DNA of 64,000 bases from Topomyia yanbarensis (Eukaryota > Arthropoda > Insecta > Diptera > Culicidae): assembly GCF_030247195.1 (NCBI RefSeq), contig NC_080671.1:5856501-5920500 (forward strand), read 5' to 3'. Within the stretch, counting starts at the first letter, position 1. Each line of letters begins with the position of its first letter. Both the position numbers and the translations under genes were made by a program. Below, one piece after another: positions 22,111-33,217 of this stretch. Under the pieces are notes generated by a model that did not search any database, was not told the DNA's origin, and saw only the letters and a list, made by a program, of their open reading frames with translations.

Positions 22111-23550
22111 TTCTTGCTGACTGAACGAGCCATTCCCATTAAACTTCGCAATGAAAGCCCCTGTCGGAGACTACACCATCAATTTCTACTTCCCGGGTGG
22201 GTACATAGACGCTACTTCTTCGTACACGGCCGAGTGTTGTTTAGATATATTACGCATGTATCGATGATGTTTCATGGCCAGTTGGATGAATATAAATTGT
22301 ATCGAAAAAGAGACTTATCGGCATTATTTTTACCATCTGAGTTTTTGGTTAATTTATCCAAAACTTTTGCTGACCCTTTTTTTTAAATTATGTAACTTCC
22401 TTCAAATTATAAGTAAAAAACAAAGCCATGTGTGGAAAAATGTGATTCACGAACACACTCAAATGTTCAACACGGACACGTACACACACGTATATGCACA
22501 CAAAAACCCAACCACTTTTAACAAAACATAGTCGCACATCCAAAAGAACGTATAAACAAACTGAAAACCCATGACATATGTATTATCATCATGCGAAGTA
22601 AAAAAGCATCATCAGCGGAAAGGTTCCAGTTGGGTAAATGCTTTTTCCCCATAGCTAGGTAGAGTTCCATTCCATCTGCTGAGCAACGAAACCCTCTTTT
22701 CTCCGTCACTGGTGGTGGATTCCCCGGTGCACGCGGGGGTTTGGGCAGCGACGGTCGACAGTAGAATGATAACGTGAAGTCCTCCTCGCTCATGATGCTG
22801 GTGGCACACAATATTGCGAATAAAAGCAACAGAATGGGTGTACGACTGTATAGAATATGTTGTTGGCCGGATGCTGCGGAAAAGGATGCGGATCGGAATC
22901 GGTGGGGAAGAGAAGAGAAAATAAAGCGAGAACTCTGTGGGTGGTTGAATCATTCAGAGAGGTCAGCATCAATGCTGAATGCTGCCGGTCCATTGAGCCA
23001 ATAGAAGAGCACAGATGTCGGGTTCTGGGAAAACAGAAAACTTATCAGAGCCTCTAGCGAACTATTGTACCGAATCCAAGCAGGCTACGGGGAAAATGTT
23101 GACGATCATCGTCATGCCAATGTACACAACATTTTCTCGTTCTCTCGTGTAGTTATGTTTATTATTTTTCTTTTAGAAAGGCTTTTTCCACTAACGAAGC
23201 TTTTCCCTACATCCGGTGTATGTGTGTGTGTGTCGGTTTGTGAATGCATTGCCAAGCTTTTCCACCCAGTTGTACATATTTTCTCATCAAACGTAAGGGA
23301 TAGTGTGGTTTTTGTTGTATGCCGCAGCATTGCTGGAGAGGTTTGAAGACAAAGCAGAATACACACAACTGACGAGCAAAATGGGTGCATTGAAAAGTCG
23401 GTTCTTTTATTCTCCAACCTGCCAGCCAACCAGCCAGTCAGTCAGACAGACAGACAGTGCCCCTAACGAATGATGTTGGTTTTTCATTTCGTTTGTGTGA
23501 ATAGATTTTTATTTTACAGAACAATTCAAACAAAGTAGCCAATTGCTGAA
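22110..23550. other. Mixed sequence without a recognised gene
   Basis: The base composition between about 22600 and 23460 is more balanced than in flanking DNA and might be single copy. Minus-strand frames at 22518-22829 and 22612-22953 are open but match no family I know. Simple repeats are present: a GT run near 23218-23232 and CAGN/CAGT/CAGA-type tandems at about 23415-23457. No promoter or splice pattern convinced me. Confidence 0.3.
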
Positions 23551-23554
23551 CAGG

Positions 23555-23830
23555 GTTGTCATATGTTTTACGTTTCTTACAAAAGAAATGTATAGGATTC
23601 GCTCAAACTTGGAAAACTTTTTCCGAGGCTTAGAGGGCTGAGTCTCATATACCAATCGATTCAGCTTGACAAATTGGGACAAGGTCTTAATATGTGTACA
23701 TGTATGTGTGCGCACTAATGTCATGTAATTATCTCAGCAACGACTGAACCGATCTTAACGAGACTAGTTTTCAAATGAAAAGCCTAACGTGATAATTTGA
23801 CACTATTAGTTTTGTTTTTGGATGTTGTCA
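23555..23830. repeat. Dispersed mosquito-type repeat, copy A
   Basis: This segment shares an ordered series of motifs with 31000-31330: a CCGAGG..GAGGGC core, GAGTCTCATATACCA, TCGATTCAGCTTG, a short TG/GT-rich stretch with ATGTGTG, then CTCAGCAACGACTGAACCGAT and TTTTCAAATGAAAAG. The element has no coding capacity. I recognise this motif series as a repeat common in mosquito genomes, but cannot name the family. Confidence 0.65.
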
Positions 23831-24630
23831 AAACACGATATGTTCTAAGTATATAACTTACAAACAAAGTATTTTAGTCATGCTGTGTGCATATAATTAT
23901 TTCACATTCTAAATGTATCTCTCATTAAGTAATATTTCCTTAACCTAATATAAAGCATATGCTAACAAGCTGTCGTTGCAAATAAACATACAAAATACAA
24001 ATACACGTATAATTAGAAAGCTCATAAAATACCTTTCGAACAAGCTACAGATTGTCAAAATCCGTTCACGAGTGGCGGAGATATAAAACATTTTATATTT
24101 TTATTTCTCACTTACCAATTTCCAATAATTATGAGACCAGAACATAAAAAGTATTGCTTTACTGGTATTTAGAGGCAAAACTAAACCAATTTTGAGTATC
24201 GAGATATGAAAACACATCTACGTCATCCAAAGAAATGAATTCCGAAATCAATTTGTGGATTTGCTTAATATTTAATTGACTATTTCTTAAAAATTAATTT
24301 GTAAAGTTCCTTCAAAGTCAAAGTCAAAATTGATTCAGAGTTTGAGAGAGATGTATTTACCCGTTGGAATACGCATTGCGTAAAGTCGTGAGGTAGATGT
24401 TGGGTCTTATATAAATACACGGATCTCCAAGTAATCATCCTTGTAGATTGTAGATAGATAGATTTCTCATAAAATTTATATTCATATTATACTCGTGGTG
24501 GCATCACCGAGAGCAACTGTATTTTTGAATCCCAACATTCTAGTGAAAATTTCGCTTCTTTTGCAAGATTTAGGTTATACTGATCATAGCGCAAAACTTA
24601 CCAGTTACAATATTTTTAAGAAGGATGTAA
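23830..24630. other. AT-rich intergenic DNA
   Basis: I see no gene, RNA or clear repeat here apart from scattered short AT-rich runs. Confidence 0.5.
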
Positions 24631-24632
24631 GG

Positions 24633-24825
24633 CAGCGATTATCAACCCAGGGATTCGGTTACTAGGGGTGCTCGAAGAAAATATTTATCCCGGAAGGAGC
24701 TTTTTTGTAACAGACTGCAAACAAAATTTAATAGTACACAAAATGGATGTTGAACCGTGGGGATCCGCAACAACCCTGGGTTATTACGAAGGGATCCGCG
24801 AGACGAAAAAGGGTGAGAACCGCTG
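24633..24825. mobile_element. hAT-type MITE with perfect 8-bp duplication
   Basis: The 193-bp element starts CAGCGATTATCAACCC and ends GGGTGAGAACCGCTG, whose reverse complement is CAGCGGTTCTCACCC, the standard hAT terminal pattern. ATGTAAGG is duplicated exactly at 24625-24632 and 24826-24833. It carries no transposase and depends on an hAT enzyme elsewhere. Its age looks moderate, with mismatches within the terminal repeats but an intact duplication. Confidence 0.9.
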
Positions 24826-24833
24826 ATGTAAGG

Positions 24834-26100
24834 GATAAAAATATTGCATAATCTACCAAAATAAGGTCACGACTCTAACCAGCATTTGCCATTCATAACA
24901 CGCCCCCTCTCTCACTGACTCGCTCTCTCTCTCTCTTCGTGTTTGTGACAACTATCGCGACTTACATCTCTCTTACTATTTCTCTATCTGTTACTATGTT
25001 TTAATTGCCGCAAGGTTCTACTGTATCGATTTTGTTGGCTATTTTCGGCAAATTTGAGACTAAAAGAAACGAAAGCAATGAAATTGAAAGACGGATAGGT
25101 ATTCTAGAGCGAATCAGTTATAAACTTAGAATGGAAAACTAGAACTAGGCAGGCTCATATGGGCATGATCGAAAGGAAATGTGAAGAATTCTTTGCCTTA
25201 TGCAGAGTAGGAGTTGGGCGTTGCACCCAAGTCTACCGCATGGTCTATGGTAGAACATAACTCATCATCATGTTTTACCGCCGACGCCTTTCTCTATCTT
25301 GTACTAAATTGTGTGATAAGATTTTGCTTTGAGAAGACAAAACTATTTTTGTCTGTTGTCACCCAATAAATAGTTTTTCGCACATTCGTGTACATCTTAC
25401 TTGAAAAATAAAATATTTGTAGTCCTGAGAAATTTTGCGAAATGTTTGTATTATGAGAAAACTATAACTATTTTCAAATATTCGAACTCTTAAGATGATA
25501 CCCACTTCGAAACGTTGCACTATAGAGCGACAAGTGATAAAAAATCGAAACCTACATCAACTCCAACTTAATTCAGTTCTTTACAGAGCATTTATGTATA
25601 CTATAACTAAAGAATTCCTTGCAATCTCAAAAAATATTAGACTTAACTGAATAATAAGGATGTTTGAAGATGAACATTTTGAAAAAACAGACATTCCACG
25701 TGCGGTTTTTAAAATCTTCGTAGCTCTATTGAATTTTGAATAAACCATATGCACAAATATGTTTTGATAAAACTAAAAACACCATTTTGTGATGATATTA
25801 TTGAAGATACGTATTCGTTGTATTGGCATGACGCCGTCAAGAAAAGAAGAACGAAAACAAAAAGGTATTTAAGAATGGACTGTTTACCGGCTACGTAACC
25901 CTTTGTCTGCTACCGTAGGAGGAGGATCTTTTGGCATTAGAAATGCGAATCACCTGAGTCTACGGCATGTCCGCACAAGCGAAAAGTAACTTGTTACTTC
26001 ATGCTGTCGGAACCGAAAAAAATAAACCCTAGAAAGTTCATTATATATTAGTTAGCCATTTTTCAAATGATGTGATTTTCACAAACATTCCAGAATTTTC
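24834..26100. other. AT-rich DNA with simple repeats and a dispersed repeat
   Basis: A CT-rich microsatellite (CTCTCTCTCTC) lies at about 24905-24943. The second copy of the 5-kb dispersed repeat lies at 25330-25545. No coding family is seen. Confidence 0.5.
25330..25545 (+). repeat. Dispersed repeat, copy 2
   Basis: This is related to 5060-5315 in the same orientation. It shares TTTGTAGTCCTGA, a TTTGTATTATGAGAAAACTA-type block and a CGAAACGTTGCACTA block, followed in both by a CAAGT sequence. The intervening sequences have diverged. Confidence 0.65.
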
Positions 26101-26114
26101 TGAAACAATAACTC

Positions 26115-26275
26115 TTGAATTCGTACAATTTATTCAATTTTTTTCATTTATTCAATTTTTTTAATTTCATCATTTATTCAATTTTTTTAATTTCATTTAA
26201 AAATTCATTTTTTCAGTTTCTTAATTTCATGGATTTTATTCATCTTGTTTATTTTATTCATTTTGAATATTTGAC
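26115..26275. repeat. T-rich simple repeat
   Basis: Repeated TTCAATTTTTTTAATTTCA-type units make up this short T-rich run, similar in character to the larger block at 5590-7905. Confidence 0.6.
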
Positions 26276-26296
26276 TAATTTTAAATATGAAGGCCT

Positions 26297-26375
26297 CAGT
26301 GCAAGAACGGCCCAAGTCAAAAAAATATCAAAAGTGGGTTAATCACAAATTGTGAATATTCTCAGAATCAATCAG
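26297..26375 (+). repeat. ~80-bp direct repeat, left copy
   Basis: From CAGTGCAAGAACGGCCCA to TTCTCAGAATCAAT this segment recurs, with a ~10-bp indel, at 30249-30328. The two copies enclose a pair of LINE fragments in opposite orientations, so they may be a long target-site duplication. Because ~110 bp of unassigned sequence separates the left copy from the poly-T at about 26490, two independent copies of a repeat is the alternative. Confidence 0.7.
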
Positions 26376-26885
26376 TTGATTTCATACACATCAGGCGCAA
26401 AAGCTTCTCTGCTGGTTTAAATCTGAAAAATCAGTGCGCAGACAATATTTATTGTTCTGCTCACCTTAAACAATAAACGGAACCCTCAATATTTTTTTTA
26501 TTTTTTTTTTATTAATAGCCCGCCTCTTACCCCCACACCAAAAAGCTCACAAACGGAGCCCCCTGGTAGTGGACACATCAGTTCTCGGCGTACAAAAAAA
26601 AGGTCAGCACAACAAAACAAAGCTACGAATCGCGGAAACGCTGAGAACAAAAAAAAAACAATACGAGACCGACAAAACACGAAATTTGACAAGAAGCTAC
26701 GGTGAGTACCCAGCGGAAAAGAATCCTTTTAAGGGTCCCATCGTAGCTTTGCAGGAAGCTTATAATAATTTAAATTTATTTATTACTTATTGCTAGAAAA
26801 AATGCATTTATCAAATGTTTTTATTAAAAAAAAATGTTAACCAATTATAGCTAAAGGAATAAGCTCGATTGGTGGTGAACAAAGT
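26376..26885. other. Poly-T and A-rich spacer left of LINE RT
   Basis: A T-rich run with breaks lies at about 26490-26512. It is followed by A-rich sequence with runs such as CAAAAAAAAGG and CAAAACAAAG. It could be the 3' tail and 3' UTR of the minus-strand LINE at 26886, or an unrelated insertion. Confidence 0.4.
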
Positions 26886-27976
26886 TTATATTAAAAATTC
26901 TCCTATTTTATTTTTTAAAATTAGTTTCAATTTTGCTTGGAAACGAGTGCGACATGTTATTTGCTTTAAATCAGTAGGAAGCTGGTTGAATAACTTAGGT
27001 CCGATGAAAAAAATGCGTCTTTGATCAAGGTTCGTGGATGCTCTGGAGTATAATAAATGATTGGCTTGTCTAGTGCTGTGAGCTCGAATGCCTGTTGTAA
27101 ATTCTAGATTATTATGAGTAATAGTATTATGCAAAGCATTGTGGATGTATATTATTGTTTGGTAGTTAGTCAACGCAAGCAAAGGTAAAATGTTATGGGC
27201 ATTATTATTGTATAACAAAATAGTAGGGTACATAAATGGTTTTTTATAAATAATTTTAAGACATCTGTTTTGAAGCGTTTGTAGCTTTTTCAGATTCGAA
27301 ATACTGGCACGGCCCCACACAGATACAAGGTAGTTCAGCAATGAGTGGATGTGCGCATAATAAAATTTTAGAAGTACATGCTGGGGAACAAAAGAGCATA
27401 CTTTACGCATAGCCCCACATAACGATGCAACTTTTCTCTCTATAGATGTTATATGCTCAATCCAGGAGAGTGTGGGGTCTAAGTGAAGTCCTAAATATTT
27501 GAAGCAGTTAGTTTCCTGAATTACAGACTGTCCCATTCTTGGGTCTGGATGCACGCCTATAGCTCTTCTAGATGAACGAAACAGCATATATTTAGTTTTT
27601 GATAGGTTCAAGGAAAGAAGGTTTTCGTTGAAATACGTCGTTAGTGTTTTCAAATCCGATTCAATGTCGTGTACAATATCCAGGCAGTTGTTGTTCGGGT
27701 AGAACAACGCTGTGTCATCCGCGAAAAGACGAGGAGTCCCTTTTAACCCGAGTCTACCTAGGTCATTGATATACAATAAAAATAACAGTGGCCTTTGGGC
27801 ACTCCTATTTCTATTGGTCTATAAGAGCTACACGAGTCTCCAATAGATACGAATTGGTTCCTATACGACAGATAGCTATGAATAATATGATTTGCTAATC
27901 CCCTGATACCATAGCATTCTAACTTCTTAAGCAGGATTGAGTGATCCAGAGTATCGAATGCTTTTTTAGGTCCAGA
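26886..27976 (-). pseudogene. CR1/L2-type LINE reverse transcriptase fragment
   Basis: The minus strand encodes RT palm and thumb segments in order: DLKKAFDTLDHSILLKKLE (about 27975-27920), a YLSYRNQFVSIG segment, PLLFLLYINDL, the active site FADDTALFY, NLSKTKYMLF, a KYLGLHLD thumb motif, a VWGRASISNL..LQTLQNRCLKIIY connector and a C-terminal stretch ending at the stop 26886. One small deletion and frameshift lies near 27777-27830. The 5' side is cut exactly where the plus-strand LINE begins. The family is of the CR1/L2/Daphne kind; I cannot resolve further. Confidence 0.8.
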
Positions 27977-27979
27977 AAA

Positions 27980-28610
27980 AGGGCACCAACAATTCAGTTT
28001 TCAGAGTGGAATAAAAAAATGGAGACATCTAAGAAGAACACGTTGGTTTACGAATTCCCGATTGACGCTCCAGGACCATCTTTAACCGACATGAGTCGCT
28101 TTGTGAAAATATACGTCGATCCGACGAAAATGGACACATGCTACCGGAACGCTGATAATAGATGCATCTTCATTCGCTTCAAATCAGCTGAAGCATTCAA
28201 GGAAGCTAGACTACGAAATCCGGATATCGTCACTTTCCGGTATGGTGATGGGAAAACGACCACAGTTAAGATGCCCGTCGCGGGAGGAATCTACAAATAT
28301 ATTCGTATTTTTAATCTGCCTCCAGAGGTAGATGACGACGACATCGGCCGAGTATTATCACATTATGGTAAGGTACAGAAACACGTGCGAGAAAAGTTTC
28401 CTCCGGAATGTGAGCTTGACCTGTACTCAGGAATTCGCGGGGTTTATATGGACATTCAAAGAGAGGTTCCGGTTCGCTCTTTTCCGTAATTCCAAAGCAC
28501 GGATTTATTATTTATTTATTATTATTATTAAGGAAATGAGAATCGCTGCTTCTTCTGCAGAGTCGATGATCACCTGAAGGCCAATTGTCCAAGATTGGGT
28601 GAATCAAGCG
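27980..28610 (+). pseudogene. Tx1/L1-like LINE ORF1, N-terminal part
   Basis: From the Met at 28019 a frame runs to 28489. It encodes an RNA-recognition-like ORF1 with NRCIFIRFKSAEAF and IRIFNLPPEVDDDDIGRVLS. A frameshift near 28480 moves the matching sequence to another frame, where NRCFFCRVDDHLKANC (about 28549-28595) forms a Cx2Cx4Hx4C knuckle. Such ORF1 proteins bind element RNA. The left edge meets the truncated minus-strand LINE. Confidence 0.65.
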
Positions 28611-28741
28611 TAAAAAAACAGCAGCAATGAAGCTGAAATAGAAACACAAAGACATATGCTCAGGTTATAATAGAAGGTCAGGGGACATCTGCTAAACCTA
28701 CAGCCGGGTCCAGCCGGACCGTTGAGCAGCCATCAGTTGAG

Positions 28742-29140
28742 TTGTCCAAGGAACATGGCGGTGTTCAAAATGGCGTCACAATTAGTAAGGAACACGTGGA
28801 GGATGCAAAAACCGATATAAGCAATGAAGAAATGAACGTAGACAATGCGGGATTGAGGCTGAAGCGAGCATTGACCGACAGCACAACCTCCCAGTCGGAG
28901 GTAGGATCGAATGAGTCACAGAACGAAGCAGAGATAACAAAAATAACGAAGAGCACATCCAAGAGGCAGAAAAGTAAAGATGAATCAACAGGACAGGCAG
29001 CGGACCCCAGTCCACAGGAATCTATCCAAAACATTCCCAAGGACATGTACGGAGATGTTGAAACCACAACGCAGTACGAAAAAAGCCAAACTAGACCGAA
29101 GCGAGCAACTGGACGCAGTACTAAAGCTCAAACATCATGA
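28742..29140 (+). pseudogene. Tx1/L1-like LINE ORF1, C-terminal tail
   Basis: This is a hydrophilic, Glu/Lys/Ser/Thr-rich frame of ~130 codons ending just before the endonuclease region. It has no domain I recognise. It probably encodes the disordered ORF1 tail, since it lies between the zinc knuckle and ORF2 on the same strand. Confidence 0.5.
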
Positions 29141-29149
29141 ATTTGATTC

Positions 29150-29810
29150 GAAAAATTGGATCAATCAACATCAATGCTATTAAAATTGTGGCTAAAAACA
29201 TCTGTTTAAAAACTTTGTGCTTAATTCGGACTTGCATGTAGTTTTCATCCAAGAAGTTCGTTTCGAAAACTTTTCATTTTTGCCACAATATACGGCTTAC
29301 GTAAATATTAGTAAACAAAATATTAGTTCGAAAATCGATACCAGTCAAAAACCCTTTGCTGGACCCTTCAGGACGGATAGTTTCTTTAGAAATCAATGAT
29401 ATTAACTTCATAAATATTTATGGCCACTGGGGAAGCCAGTATCGATCAGAGCGAGACGATATGTTTAAAAATGAACTAGCGATACATCTAAACAGACCTG
29501 GTGCAAAATATCATGTCATTGGAGGGGATTTCAATTGTGTAGTCGATGAAAGCGATACAAAAAACCATGCTTATAACATCAGCACAGGACAGAAATCCTT
29601 AATTTCACTTCTGCGCTTGAAAGATTTAGACAGAGAAGTCAACAAAACTGTTCCCGTGAAATTCACTTTTATTAGAGGTTACTCTGCATCTAGATTGGAT
29701 CGTTTCCATGCCACATCAGATTTTGTTAAAAGGGTGAAGAATTTTGAAGCGATTCCAGTAATGTTCTCCGATCATCATGCGGTTAGGTTACAATATACGA
29801 TTGATTGCAT
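29150..29810 (+). pseudogene. LINE ORF2 endonuclease domain
   Basis: Two frames (from about 29160 to 29399 and 29356-29856) make up an apurinic-type endonuclease: VVFIQEV with the catalytic Glu, YGHWGSQY, GGDFNCVVDESD with the Asp-x-Asn pair, SRLDRF and SDHHAVRL with the terminal Ser-Asp-His. A frameshift separates the first part. This enzyme nicks target DNA. RT should follow, but the sequence goes straight into the C-terminal cysteine domain, so the RT is missing. Confidence 0.8.
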
Positions 29811-29814
29811 GTTA

Positions 29815-30240
29815 ATAACACAAGCAATTTTGTGTGTGAAACATGCAGAGATGTAGACAACAATGTACACAGAATCAAGAAATGTAAAGGCTCAAAACTT
29901 GTTTGGGATTGGATTACAAATGTAGTTAAACACAGATATAAAGTCAATTATACAACACCAGAACTAGTATTCACAGATGTTTTAGCGTTAAAAATTATAA
30001 AAAGAAGGCAGTTTTATTTTTAGTTTCGGAGGCAATCGATTATAATATGAAAAATTACAACAAAGGCAGCCCGTTTGATTTTCAAAGGAAATTAAGAAAC
30101 ATAAGATGGAACAACAGATATGCTTTTAGAAAGCATTTTGGTTCAGCTCTAAACACATTTTAAAATAAATGTTTGAATGGAGAGAATCAGAAAAGATTTC
30201 TAGGAATACTTGCAAGCAATGTATGCATCCAAAATAACAA
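29815..30240 (+). pseudogene. LINE ORF2 C-terminal cysteine-rich domain and 3' end
   Basis: Directly after the endonuclease comes FVCETCRDVDNNVHRIKKC, a CxxC..H..C-type cluster that in L1/Tx1-like ORF2 lies beyond the RT domain. It is followed by KLVWDWI and a degenerate C-terminal part. A-rich sequence (AAAATAACAAAAAAAGCA) ends the element at about 30247, immediately before the right ~80-bp direct repeat. About 1.5-2 kb of RT coding sequence appears to be lacking, judging by the usual ORF2 layout. Confidence 0.7.
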
Positions 30241-30248
30241 AAAAAGCA

Positions 30249-30328
30249 CAGTGCAAGAACGGCCCAATAATATCAAAAGTGGGTTAATCACAAATTGTGA
30301 ATATTCTCAGAATCAATTCTAGACCGTT
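30249..30328 (+). repeat. ~80-bp direct repeat, right copy
   Basis: This is the counterpart of 26297-26375, placed right after the A-rich tail of the plus-strand LINE. Its position fits a target duplication generated by the LINE insertion. Confidence 0.7.
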
Positions 30329-30506
30329 TCAGCCGCGGGGAGTGCTTGCATGGAAACCGGCGTCCTTTCTTGTCGCAGAGCGATGGCAATAGTCACGTTA
30401 AGGTGGGTTATAGTTTTTTTTTTTTTTTGAAAGAATATCCGGCGGGGACTGTACGATCCAGGACATAGCTAACAAAACCTATATTCCTTGTTTCTGACGT
30501 GAGTCT

Positions 30507-30722
30507 GGTTTTTTTTTCATTTTTCAAGGTTTTTTAGGAACGTGTCCACTGGAAAATAGACAGTGAAAGAATAACCGAAACGGCGAGACTGAAGAAACTG
30601 TGAAAATTCACCTTTTTATTGGAAACACTGAGAAAAGATATGTCCTCAAGCAGGAATCGAACCGAGTCTCTAGTTGGGTGCGTTAACCACTCCGCTATTG
30701 ATGAATGTGATGATGTCTTCAC
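30507..30722 (-). mobile_element. tRNA-derived SINE
   Basis: On the minus strand, an A-box-like TAGCGGAGTGG (30690-30700 region) and a perfect B box GGTTCGATTCC (30653-30663) are spaced as in pol III internal promoters. They are followed by unrelated sequence and an A-rich 3' end (T runs at about 30508-30535 on the plus strand). The head resembles a tRNA but does not complete a cloverleaf, so this is a SINE rather than a tRNA gene. A direct repeat around TGACGTGAGTC at about 30496-30506 and 30986-30998 may mark a larger insertion containing the SINE. Confidence 0.65.
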
Positions 30723-30999
30723 GGATTCCCAACAGTATCGTGATCACCGCCACAGCCCCAATACCTACTAATGAACCCATCAACCCCCAATGTATCCTAT
30801 AAGCAAATCGTCACCTGCAAATATCTCTCGTTATCTATTTTTAGGCCCAGTGGACTGCGCTTGAGATATTATCATCACTGTTTGCGAGCTATGGAGGAGC
30901 ATGTTTAAGTCTGCTCTCAAAGCATATCTGCAGATGGTAACGGCAAATCCAGCCGTTGATGGAATTTACATACATTCCGTGTTCTTGACGTGAGTCATG

Positions 31000-31330
31000 A
31001 TATACCTTTCTCATATAAAAATGGCTATGCAATCACTCCAAAAATCAACTTTTCAACCGAGGCCCGGAGGGCCGAGTATCATACACCATTCGATTCAGTT
31101 CGTCGAGTTCGGCTAATGTCTGTGTGTATGTATGTGTATGTGTGTGTGTGTGTCAAATAATGTCACTCGATTTTCTCAGAGATGGCTGAAACGATTTACA
31201 CAAACTTAGTTTCAAATGAACGGTGTAACGCTCCCATAAGACGCTATTGAATTTTTAATTGATTGGACTTCCGGTTCCGGAGTTACGGGTTGAAGAGTAC
31301 GGTCACACAGCAAATTCCCATATAAACTGG
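31000..31330. repeat. Dispersed mosquito-type repeat, copy B
   Basis: It carries the CCGAGGCCCGGAGGGCCGAG core, ATACACCATTCGATTCAGTT, a TG microsatellite (31115-31154), TTTTCTCAGAGATGGCTGAA and GACTTCCGGTTCCGGAG. The same motif order occurs at 23555-23830. Non-coding. Confidence 0.7.
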
Positions 31331-32150
31331 TAACCCTAGGATGTCCGAATGATGCAATACATATTCAAATGGTTTCAACATTACTTGGATTTGCGTGTCT
31401 AGATCACTAATGACTAATCAAAGTAGTTTTGACCATATTGGCCACCTACGACAGTTCTTGATGCCCCCAGGGAAGTCGTCAAGTTCCTAAGCTAATGTCA
31501 CACCTATTTCCGAGCGAACTCTTAAGCGATATTTACAAGCTTAATTTTTCTTATAACGTTCTAACGTTCTGTGGACCCTCGACACTCTGGGGAGTTTTCG
31601 CATGGTTCCACTCCATCACTCTTGTAGCTGCCTACCATGTTTATCTGCAGAGATTGAGGCGTATAATACGAGCTCTCCGCACCACCCAATCAGGAGTAGA
31701 GGATGCCCTACGAGAACCACGAATAGCCGCACTGTTTCACCACGGCTTCTGATCGTATTACGCAACTCGGTGATACTATGTTCTCACCATCCATCAGGAC
31801 AGGTGTCATCATCAAGCACCCATAATAGAAAAATAAATTCTTACTATAGAATGATGTTATTGTTCTGATAAGGAGAGTTTGTTGTTATACAATACTTTAG
31901 GTACGGTGCAGTTTCTGCACACCTCCTTGGTTGGGACATTTTTGCCAGCGGTTTTCATGCCGACTTCTTGGGGAGAGCCTTCCCACCGGCTGGATTTGAC
32001 AAAATTCATTGAATTTCATACTGCCACCTGGTGGTGGGTACATCGGAGAATCGCCAATAAACATAAGTAGGCCATATACGGAAAATATTTGACAGTGCTA
32101 TCAGTTCGTTTACGAAAACAGTGAAGCACGATCGAAGGTTTGTAATTACA
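31330..32150. other. Unassigned sequence
   Basis: The plus-strand frames at 31495-31752 and 31602-31868 are open, but I recognise no domain. I see nothing decisive in this stretch. Confidence 0.35.
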
Positions 32151-32159
32151 TTTGGTGTC

Positions 32160-32985
32160 ACACCGGAGAAAAGAAGTACTTCATCGTCACAGGCGGATAC
32201 AGTCCTGGCGCTTCTGGATAAAGGTGAGAGCATCGAACGCAAGCCGGGTTCCGTGACCGGAAGGTGCAACAAATGGTAGAGCTAAAGACGGAAGGCTGGC
32301 AGGTCGACCAGATGGTCAAAAAGTATTTGGCTAACATGGATATCGTCATGAGGAAGTGGTAGTCTAGACCGATCGTGTCAGAAGCTCAAGCGACCGCCCA
32401 AAAACAGGGGTTGAAGGTGCTCATCAAGGATGTCTTCCGTGCGAATCCAACGTAGTTGTGATCATGGACGTTAAGGCGTACTTGACGCTCGACGCCAATG
32501 ACTGGCAGGTTATTTCACGTCCCCCAGGAAGCAGGTGAGCAGACGTAAAGTACAACTCTCATACGAAATTTCCAAAGAAGTTCCTCTTGGGGCTGACAAT
32601 CAGTGAGAAGAGATGGCAAAGCCGGTCTTCTTTTCTTCGCAACTTGCAGTCAACGGGTGTGCACAGCACGACGTGCTTACCGGAAGTTGCGGCCTTCATT
32701 AACAAACACTACCCGAAGAACGAGATCGTGTTTTGGCCGGATTTGGCCTCCGTATATTACGTGAAGCGATCGCTGGAAGAGATGGAGTGTTTAACGATCC
32801 CAGTCGTCCCCGAATACGCCAATTGAAAATTTCCATGCGTACTTGACCCAGACGATCTATTCGAAAAAATTGTGGCGAAATCCGAAAACTTGAAGTTGAA
32901 GAATATGCTAGCATCTTTCTTTTCGACCGATATGGTCAAAGTTCAGGCCAGCTGCAGTAAGGCCGCCCGACAAGGATTGTAGTCA
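32160..32985 (+). pseudogene. Mariner (ITmD37-like) transposase relic
   Basis: Fragments of a Tc1/mariner transposase occur in order on the plus strand. They are an N-terminal helix-turn-helix region with ERKPGS (about 32235), a MDVKAYLTLD segment (32464), PKKFLLGLTIS (32571), INKHYPKNEIVFWPDLAS (32698-32755, normally FWPDLASCHY), and a basic C-terminus ending near 32985. The catalytic layout resembles ITmD37D/E elements known from mosquitoes. Many stops and frameshifts make it inactive. I found no terminal inverted repeats. Confidence 0.7.
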
Positions 32986-33217
32986 TCTTTGTGAAATCAT
33001 AAATTAATACAGGAACCAAATAAATACTTGTTTTATACTAATTTTTCCCGTTTTGTCTTTCTTACATAGTTTGTTTTTTTTTGTTTTTGATCCTCGTCGT
33101 CGGTCGCTAAAAGCTGACCGAGCTGCTAACTAGACACTAATCCAAAAATGACTTACGTGTATGGTTTAAATAGGTCGAATGTCTGACCATGGTTAAACTT
33201 TACTCATTAACGTGAAA

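Noticed and set aside
22518..22829. Secreted peptide or neuropeptide precursor on the minus strand
   Set aside because: The frame lacks a proper ATG start, the hydrophobic start is weak and no known peptide motif is present.
30645..30715. A functional tRNA gene
   Set aside because: A and B boxes are good but the acceptor stem cannot be completed; it fits a SINE head.
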